A stretch of DNA of 64,000 bases, taken from assembly GCF_019703515.2 (NCBI RefSeq), contig NC_059349.1, positions 24,772,744-24,836,743 on the forward strand, read 5' to 3'. The position numbers and the translations under genes were made by a program. This DNA is from Myxocyprinus asiaticus (Eukaryota; Chordata; Actinopteri; Cypriniformes; Catostomidae). Below the pieces are notes generated by a model. It was not told where the DNA came from. It worked only from the letters and a program-made list of their open reading frames with translations, and ran no database searches. How positions within the stretch are numbered: the stretch's first letter is position 1; each line of letters begins with the position of its first letter. Positions 55,396-64,000 of the stretch are shown piece after piece.

Positions 55396-55602
55396 TCATG
55401 AACTGAAGCACAAAACCGCTCGATTGTGCTCTGTACCCAGCTGTAAACCCCTGCCATTGGGCACAGGGGTTCTTCTTTGACTATCAATGCAGGCACACCA
55501 CACTACCCCCGGAGGCAGTTGCCCTGTGCAATTAGAGCTGGTGGTCCTTGTGCATCCGCAAAAGTTTAAATGACAGAGCAAAGATTCAAGCGTCCAGAGC
55601 AC
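55396..55602 (-). pseudogene. Possible Gag-like start of the second DIRS family
   Basis: A 68-codon Cys-rich frame (NFCGCTRTTSSNC, VVWCACIDSQ) directly follows the 5' terminal repeat, the place of ORF1 in DIRS. Weak similarity only; the downstream part is lost. Confidence 0.3.
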
Positions 55603-55820
55603 GGGAGAAAAAATTGCAACCCTGAAGCAAAAAATTCTGATAAAATGGTGCTGTGCTCCAGTTTATATGCTCGCAATGATGTGCGCACCGGGGGCGGATT
55701 GTCAAGCGCCATATGCCAATGAATTGGCATGATTTTAAAGGGCTGCAGAGATCGTCACTTCTGGGAGGAATTTCCCATAGCAACTGACGCAGCATTGGAG
55801 TAACTTACTTGAAAGTGAAC

Positions 55821-57239
55821 TACATACGAAGGTTGTAAAAATGCATGTGACCACATCGCATTTGAGGTGTAAACACTAATCCATCCTGAATGCATCCTGG
55901 AAAGCAGTGAAGTGCCATCCCTCACCTGTCAATCAACCACTTAGCAAAAACAAGAGTTTAAACTGCCCTTTACGAGTGGCTTTAAAAGGAAATAACCGTC
56001 AGATCGAAAATTTTTAAAAAGAAAATACATACACAAGCACAAGAACTTCACTGACCTTTTTCTGTGTATAATATCAACATGAAGGGACACAGATGACAAG
56101 CATACATATCTGAAGCTCATGCTAATACAGGTACTCCACTAAAACAACAGCTAATACAGCTTGAAATGTTACGTTTTTGCTTAGATTGAATTTCAAATGC
56201 ACAAATGTGCTTTCTTTGCCTTAGGACTTTTTTTACAGTTTATTATCATGCAGTAACATGCTGACATGGTGATTAATGTTGTCATGAAAACAGAAACCCT
56301 CCCCTTGAAATCCGAACAGAAGTGGTCACAGGAAACGCATTTAAAGACCACGTGAAATCCAAATGAAAGTTTTGCTGCTTTTTGTCCATATCTATTAGCT
56401 CTAAGAATATATAAGCATTAAAAATCTGCAGTCTCTCTCTTCCGGCTAAAAAGACTCAGGAACATCTATGATGGCACATAAAGGTTGAGAAACCTTGTCC
56501 AATCAAATGCTTTCTAGAATGAGAACACACCATCCCCCTACAACTGTTCAGCACACAACACTGTGTTCTAATTGGTGCTGATCATGCCTTTGCAGGGTTT
56601 GACTGACTGTAATCACCTTCCATCTATCTGAAGCTCTCACCATGGAGGGTAATTGTCTTCAAAGGGAATAGGGTATAGGGATGATCACTTCTGAATGGGA
56701 CACCAATGCGTGAGCTGGACACGAGGAATGTTGCTGGAGTTTATTTGTATTTTTTGTGCAGCCAGAGGTTTCTTGGGATGTACGGCTCAAGTATGTGTTC
56801 TTTATTCTTTATGCTTAGTGCATTGTTATTCAAACCATGGATATATTATCTTGACTCACTTGTTTCTCATTCATCTACATTGGATACTAATGTGCTATGT
56901 GCATTTTGTGGGCTGGTTATGGATTAATGTTATCAGTTAGATCATTGTTCAGAAAAGCTGGCCAGTATTGAGATTGCTTCTCAAGTTTCCCCAGTAAGCG
57001 GCTCTGACATGAGCAGCATGGTGTAAAGGGGTATGTGTGTGTGGTTGTAAACTACAGCCTATAGGCTATTTTAAAAAATGGGACATGTCATTCTACATGT
57101 CCCGCCCATACTTCCTTTTTAAGTAGGAAATACATCAAAACACCAAACTGAACTGAGCTGAACAAGGCACTTCACAAGGACTTTAAGCGACCAGGTATAA
57201 ATGTGTTTTGTTTGACAACATCGGATCACCTAAGAGGCA
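55821..57239. other. No gene recognised
   Basis: 56335-56530 begins AAAGACCACGTGAAATCCAA and could be a small inverted-repeat element. The 81-codon ORF at 56695-56940 has no features. Confidence 0.45.
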
Positions 57240-57247
57240 TATTAATA

Positions 57248-57323
57248 CAGGGGCGGACTGGCCATAGGGAGGGTACTCCCCCCCAACAACTTTTAGCCAA
57301 TTTCTCCTCCTAGTCCACCCCTG
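57248..57323. mobile_element. 76-bp hAT-like mini-element
   Basis: CAGGGGCGGACT at the left and AGTCCACCCCTG at the right form inverted repeats with one mismatch. TATTAATA (57240-57247) and TCTTAATA (57324-57331) form an 8-bp target duplication with one mismatch. Confidence 0.75.
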
Positions 57324-57331
57324 TCTTAATA

Positions 57332-58344
57332 CCACCAGGTGTAATGGGGTCTCTGAAGAAAGGCAAAGAATTAAAGAATTTGATGTCCAAACACTTTTGG
57401 AATGTTCTGTGGATCATGATTATATATCTAAAAGTCTGTATTTATGTTGATGGGCCTTCATCATTTTTTAACACCTTGCACCCTTCCCTATAAGAGAATC
57501 CTGATTCTCTCTCTCTTTTAAATGGACAGAAAGAGAAACTGTGTGGTATAACATTCCTCCAGGACTTCTAATAGTATAGTGCACTGCCAAAACCAAAAGT
57601 GGTGCTCTACTTACATGCCATTGGGTTCAGCTCAAATGATGTCCAAAGGCTGTCCTATATACATCACTGTATCCTGCAATTACCAAAGATTAATATATGA
57701 CTTCATTTTTCTCTTTTCTTTTTCAGTAATTCTGGGATAGTTTCCTCTTTACTCAAAGACATCATTCAGTCTCTGTTTACACTTGTTTTATAAGGGGAAA
57801 AAACCTTCTCAAAGCAGCCATCTCTCTGCATTTTTTTTCCTGCTCTCTAACATAATTAATAGAAAATTGCCTCTATCTATCATTTGAATGTAATCACATT
57901 CATGAGGGAATTTTTATGAAGATAAATACAACAATAATCCACAGTTGATTTGAAGGTCAGTCAGGATTATTTTGGAGGAAATTTTGTAGGCAGGTGAAAT
58001 TGCCCTTAATTTGCTTTTGGTTTGCTGTGGTGCTTTGAGGGCTTTGTCTCATGGTCATTTACAGTAGCCACGCACATGATATTACTACAGTAGACAGAAA
58101 CATTATGACCATGGAGACCTGTAATTGTACATGGCAGGGTGTGTTTGTAACACAAGCTTACTTTGCATTAGGCAGAATCAAAGCAGACAACTAAAGGTGA
58201 CACATTTGCAACCAGTGAGACAGAGAAAGTCCCTGACTACTGAATTCACCACAACGTTTAGAAAATAATTGGGCGCATGTAAAATGGTTACAGTTTTGCA
58301 GAAGAAGCCAATGATAATTGTATACCTACAAGTATTACCAACCC
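57332..58344. other. Unique-looking DNA, conserved-element candidate at 57760-58080
   Basis: No repeats or ORFs. Motif-rich AT sequence (CATAATTAATAGAAAATTGC, TTGCCCTTAATTTGC) resembles developmental enhancers. Inference only. Confidence 0.3.
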
Positions 58345-58345
58345 A

Positions 58346-58793
58346 ATCTCACGAGAATTCGTCACAGTAGTACAAGGTGGTGAATTCGTACCAATTTGTA
58401 AGAGTTCATTCATGCGTAATCGTACGAGTTACACATCCACCAATGAGAGACGCTTCCCTCGTGTCCTGTGTAGTTCCCGATTTGGCGTGTTCCATGTTAA
58501 TCCAAAACTGTGTTTCCGTAACTTTAACCCCTAACTGAAACCCCATCCCTAAACCTAACCATATAGCATAACACCTAAACGTACCCAGAGTGTAAACATA
58601 ACCATGGTATTAATGTTAAAAGCCCTGATGGGTTATACGGAAGAAAGGAACACTTCCGGTTTCCGAACTCATGTTTGTGAAGCGTATGTGATTGTTTGAT
58701 GTATAAGTCTTATTTTTTAGTACGAATGAAGTTGTATGAATTGGTTTGAATTTGCCAACTTGTAGTATAGTGACAAATTCTCATGATACTACC
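58346..58793. mobile_element. Inverted-repeat DNA element (CTCACGAGAATTCGT family)
   Basis: The left end CTCACGAGAATTCGTCAC is mirrored by GACAAATTCTCATGAT at the right. The centre holds AACCCCATCCCTAAACCTAA. Non-coding, about 450 bp. Confidence 0.6.
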
Positions 58794-59144
58794 ATGTTGG
58801 TACTACCATGTGTTATATTTAATTAGAATACATATTTACACAATAGTTTGCATACGCAAAAGTGTGAGACAAAGTGATGTTAGCATTAACACTAGCTAAT
58901 TTTCTAAAATGCTACAAAATTAAACTGAAAAACTATAAACAGAAAATTACTATGGTAACCATAGTTTCCTCCAAATCCTCAAGATCTCTTTCAAACAGTG
59001 TAAGAGGCTGTCAGAATATTTATTTTATTTTATTTCTCTCTTTTTTCATGTCAGTGGTGGTTGATACCACCATTTTAGTAACAATGGTATGTTGGCAGAA
59101 ACTATAACTACCATGGTAGGGTTGAGTGGCAACCCAATCTTTAA

Positions 59145-59294
59145 AGGAATAGTTCATCCAAAAATGAGAATTCTGTCATAATTTACTCACTCTCATGTGT
59201 TTCCAAACCCATACGACTTTCTGAAATGACAGAATGACCATTCAATTTCAGTGTATGGAACAGACAGAATTGTAATTTTTGGTGAACTATCCCT
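59145..59294. mobile_element. Short TTAA foldback element, family F1 (150 bp)
   Basis: AGGAATAGTTCATCCAAAA and the inverse GGTGAACTATCCC with TTAA at 59141-59144 and 59295-59298. Only the outer arms remain, an internal-deletion derivative. Confidence 0.85.
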
Positions 59295-59298
59295 TTAA

Positions 59299-60859
59299 TT
59301 AAAATGGAATCTATGATCAAACGGTACAGTGAAACAAATCAGTCTGATTTGTGGTTTATTTGTGGTTTTATTCCATCCACACTTCATAACATCTGCGAAA
59401 AATCGGAGAGACTAATTCTGTTCAAGCGTCTGTGGAGGAAAGCTGGGACTTTCTGTCATTGAACAGAATCCTGTGGGGCAAAATTAACTCCATATAGGAC
59501 AAGTATAAACGGCTCTCTGTATAGGCTCATTTCATAATGGCCGCTTAGCTTGGAAAGGACAGAATTTATAGTAAAGCAGTTTTTGAATAAGGCGGAGAGA
59601 CTGAAAGGTCATGTGCATATGTCATTAATTAATTTTCTTAATGTCTAGATTTATTTGGCAGCTCTTATATGGCAGAATAGTCCTTTATTAACTGTGCTCA
59701 TATATGGAATTATCTAAATTGATGAGAACTTCTCATTTAAAAAAAAAAAAAATGGTACATTGCTTTGTTATGACAAGCCAATCCAATGTTTGCTGATTGC
59801 ATTTATAGAGTCATTTGTGGTTTTATTTAACAGCACATGGTTAGTGTAGTCAGACTATGACTCAGGCTTCTGTTTGTTGTTCAGTGAAACATTAATGGGT
59901 TCAGGCTGAACTAAAAAATATTTTTACCATTACAATAAAAAATTCAGAACAGCATAAAACCCAGCATCAGACAGCTGTTATTTTTTGCTGTCAAAGGTCT
60001 TCCTTTCCTTCTCCCCTCTCTTAAATTCTCTCTATCTCTGTCTCTCTCTATCACTCAAATATGCACAAATAGATTGCAACAATGTTTGAATAGGTTTAGT
60101 CAGAAATGGAAATAAACGAGTCAGCATTGTGTAGGAAGCTGTTTTATGCCAAAAGTTTTTGAATATCACTAAAGAGCGATATAAAGAACAATAATATGTT
60201 CAGGGAACACTGTGGCTTTTCCTAATAGACTGCATAACTTTGAAATAGAAATGTGGCTATCTTTGTAAGACAATCGTTCTGAGATTCAGAAACACATATT
60301 TGGTATGTGTAAGCTTTCAAATGCAATTCTTATTTAATACATATAAAAATCTTTTGTTATCTTACATATGGCTTCAAAACATATACATATATACTGTAGA
60401 AAATGTGGAATAGGACTTAAACCTTAATAGGACCAAATCCATACAACAAGTCAGCAAAGAGTGAAATATCATCCATTTTGATAAAGGATGGCAGCTAGAC
60501 AGTGTCTTAAAGGCATTATAAGCTTGCACGTGACTTGCAAGGTACAGGAACCTGAGCATATGGACAAAAGTAAACAGTGTGATGATTTCAACACTTCAGG
60601 CTTTTGTCTGTCAGTAAGGTACTTATCTCTTGCTGTAGTCTTGTAAAATCCAGGTGTTGCTGGACCTCTGAAGTGCAGAATGCTCCCATTACTGAAACCT
60701 AAAAAATGTGCTTCAAATTACCTGGTTTAATTCAAGTCATAAATATTATGTGACATGTCTAAATCAACCTGTATACATTAGGTTATACCAGTAAAACAAA
60801 ATTTTCAGGAATAGATCTGACAGAAAGGCAGCCTGATGTACTTCTTATGGAATCGAAGA
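59299..60859. other. Unique-looking DNA, conserved-element candidate at 59500-59740
   Basis: 59590-59680 (GTCATGTGCATATGTCATTA, TTAATTTTCTTAATGTC) is motif-rich and non-repetitive. No gene recognised. Confidence 0.3.
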
Positions 60860-61110
60860 CTGAACGGGTGTGACGTTATTTAGAACAAAATCTGTCCAAA
60901 AAGAATCTAGCCACTGATAATTTTCACAGGCAAATGAGGTTTGCGGTAAATCTGCGGCAAATTGTCCAAAGGTTTGCCGGAGCATCACCACTACCGGCGA
61001 AGAGCAGCAAACTTTTGGCAAAGATTTGCAGTGAATCAAAAGCTAATTTTCATGTGAAAATAACGAGCAGCAAATTTGTGGCAAGTTTAGATTTTTTGTA
61101 AAGGCATTCA
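60860..61110. repeat. Decayed repeat with GCGGCAAAT motifs
   Basis: Motifs GGTAAATCTGCGGCAAATTG and GCAGCAAATTTGTGGCAAG recur in the same segment, suggesting an unclassified element. Confidence 0.35.
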
Positions 61111-61619
61111 CACATCTGCCCATAGTAAAGTATGCCTATTTTGTCTGTATTTCTCCCATTAACACCCATCTTTGCAGTAATATCAGTGTCATCATAAGTT
61201 ACAATAACAGAGTATAATCGACACATATTATGGTATATATAATATTATGGTATATGTACATGTTATGCGATTAGCATGTTAATGCATTAGCTTCATGAAT
61301 TCAGAATATAAACAAGACAAATTACTCAATTTTGACTCCATAAATTTTATCATTGACTGGTTAAAAAAGCATATTTCACTGACCTCATATGAATTCTACT
61401 CATAGAATGAGGCATAAAGTCATTGATAACACATTTTAATGTCACATTAGTTAAGATTTTACTGAGCATCCTCATATTTAAATGTACTTATAAACACCTC
61501 CCCCAGTGGTGTGGCGGGTGTCTGAAAGTTCGCAGAAAGTATACCGTTGTTTAGAACTTATTTTTACTTCTAAACGAAGAACGAAGAAGAAATTCTCTGG
61601 AAGTTTATCGGGGCTTTAA

Positions 61620-62334
61620 AGGAATAGTTCACCCAAAAATGAAAATTCTCTCATCATTTACTCACCCTTATGCCACCCCGGATGTATATGACTTTCTTTC
61701 TTCAGCAGAACACAAACGAAGATTTTTAGAAGAATATTTCAGCTCTGTAGTGCCATACAATTCAAGTGAATGGGAGCCAAAATTTTGAAGCTCCAAAAAT
61801 CACATAGGTCAGCATAAAAGTAATCCATATGACTCCAGTGGTTAAAGCCATGTCTTCAGAAGCGATTTGATAGGTGTGGGTGAGAAACAGATCAATATTT
61901 TAGTCAATTTTTACTATACATTCTCCTCCCTGCTCAGTCAATCTCCACTTTAACTTTCACTTTCACATTCTTCTCCTTGTGTTTTTTGTGATTCACATTC
62001 TTCATGCACACACCCCCTACTGGACAGGGAGAAGAATTTCTATGAAAAATTGACCTAAATATTGATCTGTTTTTCACCCACACCTATCATATCACTTCTG
62101 AAGATATGGATTTAACTACTGGAGTTATATGGATTACTTTTATGTTTCCTCTATGTGCTTTTTGGAGCATCAGCATTTTTGCACTCACTTGCATTGTATG
62201 GACCTACAGAGTTGAAATATTCTTCTAAAAATCGTAATTTGTGTTCTGCAGAAGAAAGAAAGTCATGCACATCTGGGATGGCATGAGGGTGAGTAAATAA
62301 TGAGAGAATTTTCATTTTTTGGTAAACAATTCCT
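61620..62334. mobile_element. TTAA foldback element, family F1 (full length)
   Basis: AGGAATAGTTCACCCAAAAA and its inverse, with TTAA on both sides (61616-61619 and 62335-62338). Centre with GATAGGTGTGGGTGAGAAAC and its inverse at 62075-62095. The best preserved F1 copy here. Confidence 0.9.
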
Positions 62335-62340
62335 TTAAAG

Positions 62341-62420
62341 CAGGGCTCTTCAACTACTTTCTTGCGGGGGCCAGATTATTCTGATGTAAACTTGGCGGGG
62401 GCAAAACATTTCCCGTATTC
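62341..62420. mobile_element. End of a hAT-like element (CAGGGCTCTTCAACT)
   Basis: The start CAGGGCTCTTCAACTACTTT with a G-rich follow-on resembles termini of fish hAT elements. The other end was not located. Confidence 0.35.
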
Positions 62421-63199
62421 ATCTTAGCTAGCACTTTCATCGCAAGTAACGTTACTTACAAACACCCTTAATACTGTGCCTTTATTTATATTAAAATAGT
62501 CACAGGCTATACTTATATTGAATTACAATTGTTTAAGGTCTGGCCATAAATTCCTTCATAAGATCTGGCTGAAGTACAAACATGACTAATACTCTTAAAT
62601 AACAAATCATTTTTGATCCACTTTAATTTGAAATAAAAAACAACAACAATCATTTTAACATGTTAGGGCTATTGTTTACAAATTATGAAAACTGAGGAGA
62701 AACATTTAGATCTGTAAAGCCCTCTCAAAATATCAACCCTCATATGAAAACAATAGACATATAGAAATGTCATGTTTAATTAAGAATGTATTTAAATTTA
62801 AAAAAAAAAAAATTCTTTTAAAAAAAAAAAGATAAAATGTCTATTCTTCCATTTTCTTTATAAAGTATCATCCTTTTCAGTGAAGAAAAATTTGTTGTGA
62901 ATTTGCACACAATAGCCAGTCCAGGAGCCAGATTTTTGTGCAGATAATCACTGGCAAAAGAAGAACAAACTGAGTTGATTCTGTTCATGATTGAGAGGGC
63001 AGACTCACAGCTGTATATAACCAAATATAATCTGGACATTTGCAGGTTCAGTTTCACGTTATCACTTTTTTTTGTGCAATCCATGTTTAGCATAATTACC
63101 TTATTTGTTAGATTATATAACAAATATATAATCAGCATAAAAATATGAGTGAAAAGTTGAATTTAAACATTTGCATGCATTTCAGAATTTTTTAGTATT
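62421..63199. other. No gene recognised
   Basis: AT-rich. The 106-codon minus ORF at 62818-63138 has no recognisable domain and begins beside an A tract (62801-62830). Confidence 0.4.
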
Positions 63200-63219
63200 C
63201 GGTAAACCAGCGTGGACTC

Positions 63220-63545
63220 CACAGGATTATGCAAAACCCTACGATCTGTGTAATCAAAGCATGATTTGAGAATGTTCCAAAGAACTAGTGTGTGTCAATA
63301 CATGCAGGGAAATCTGACCTTTTGTACAATGGAGTTAACATAGTGTCACTAATTTGCTTACATTTGATTAGTGACCTAAATAGAGCAAAATCCTAAATAT
63401 TACTATATAGGGTGCTGTAATTTCTTTGTTTATATTTTTCAAAATCCACATGCTCTCTGTTCATTCCCTGGATGACAAGGAAAAAGAATCCCAGATTTTA
63501 CATTTGGTCTAATACATTTGGACCCACTGGATATATTTTCTGTAA
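63220..63545. mobile_element. Tc1-type non-autonomous fragment
   Basis: TATGCAAAACCCTACGATCT, TTTGAGAATGTTCCAAAGAA and the end TTTGGTCTAATACATTTGGA parallel the fragments at 48165-48430 and 51205-51420. Together the three describe one family. Confidence 0.55.
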
Positions 63546-64000
63546 ATCCATATTAATAATGATGGCAGCCATGCATGCCATGTGATGGGGTCTGTGTGCT
63601 AAATTACCTATTTTGTGTTGCTGCCGTAGTTTATAGCACACTCATTTGGCTCACATCCATCATCTTTAAGATCTGGGGGAGGGGGAGACCTACAGCAAGT
63701 GTACCTCACCTTATTAGAGCTGTTGTGTACACAGCACCTGCACTGGAATCTGCTCTAAAAATTGAGTTGGGAGGGTGTTGAGCTGACGGCACTGTAAATC
63801 TGTAAACAACAATGTAAATCAATTACAACCAGCAAAACACAGTCTCGTGTATAATTTGATCTGATTATGCTGTTGACAGCAGCAGCGTAATGATTACTTC
63901 CACACAACAGAAAGAAATATCGCAGGCTCCGAGACGTGGATGTATTGTATTATCAAGCCAGAAAATCTTTGATTTGATTTGTCAAGTTGTTAGGGCACCA
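63546..64000. other. No gene; conserved-element candidate at 63790-63960
   Basis: The last 200 bp are non-repetitive, with TGATCTGATTATGCTGTTGA and GCAGCGTAATGATTAC. The 68-codon ORF at 63575-63781 lacks features. Confidence 0.3.

Larger units (their letters stand above)
53968..55817 (-). mobile_element. Second DIRS-like family: terminal repeats without coding core
   Basis: Inverted repeats at 53968-54090 and 55628-55772 (TGACGATCT, AGCCC, CCAATTxATTGGCA and CATTTTATCAG blocks in opposite orientation). The right border on the minus strand reads GTTCACTTTCAAGT, with AAC at 55818-55820 on the plus strand. At 54190-54250 an internal complementary-type region reads CCGTTCCCTTTCAAGTCTGT followed by GTCAGTGGCTGACGC, matching the right end. 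No RT or recombinase remains, and the left outer border is missing. A solo LTR has inserted inside. Confidence 0.65.

Overview
The window is vertebrate nuclear DNA, most likely from a cyprinid-type teleost. The evidence is a combination of AT-rich non-coding DNA, long CA/TG/TA microsatellites, a DANA-like tRNA SINE, another tRNA-headed SINE, Tc1-like and hAT-like DNA transposons, TTAA-flanked foldback elements, L1-type LINEs, Gypsy-like LTRs and several DIRS-type tyrosine-recombinase retrotransposons. Host coding sequence is almost absent. One plausible terminal exon lies at 3429-3645, and the rest reads as a gene-poor, transposon-rich desert.

Layout. 1-355: 3' end of a Tc1-like element. 2603-3199: foldback element. 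3429-3645: candidate host exon. 4775-5869: hAT-like element with an 8-bp target duplication. 6704-7934: internally deleted Tc1-like element with TA flanks. 9294-12870: a Russian-doll nest, in which an outer repeat holds a TTAA foldback, which holds a solo LTR and a 5'-truncated L1. 14127-15391: long foldback. 16136-19496: minus-strand L1 that lost its reverse transcriptase region. 19561-21935: DIRS copy A, fused to half a foldback. 24702-25003: SINE. 26740-27137: Tc1-like fragment.

28752-31417: DIRS copy B, inserted into a repeat whose empty version lies at about 53590. 31473-33304: LTR plus an uninterrupted 485-codon Gag-like proline-rich ORF. 34191-39795: DIRS copy C, the only copy with Gag, RT, RNase H and recombinase regions, on the minus strand and broken by stops and frameshifts. 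40347-41102: hAT-like element carrying a SINE fragment. 41030-42180: tandem duplication. 42550-45130: DIRS copy D. 45157-45593: SINE. 48170-51420: mosaic of repeat fragments and a 51-bp minisatellite. 53573-55817: foldback, L1 tail and a second DIRS family split by a solo LTR. The remaining sequence to 64000 is mostly unique AT-rich DNA with small transposons and several stretches that look like conserved non-coding elements.

No group of genes works as a host pathway. The coherent system is the DIRS family. Its members share inverted terminal repeats carrying a TATA box, an internal complementary region that reproduces the joined ends of a circular intermediate, GTT/AAC trinucleotides at both borders and a tyrosine recombinase. 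Copies B and D lack the reverse transcriptase/RNase H section but keep an open recombinase catalytic domain with the expected R-H-R-W-Y residues. That gag-plus-recombinase form is the most interesting lead in the window. All family names come from recognition of motifs by eye; no database search was run.
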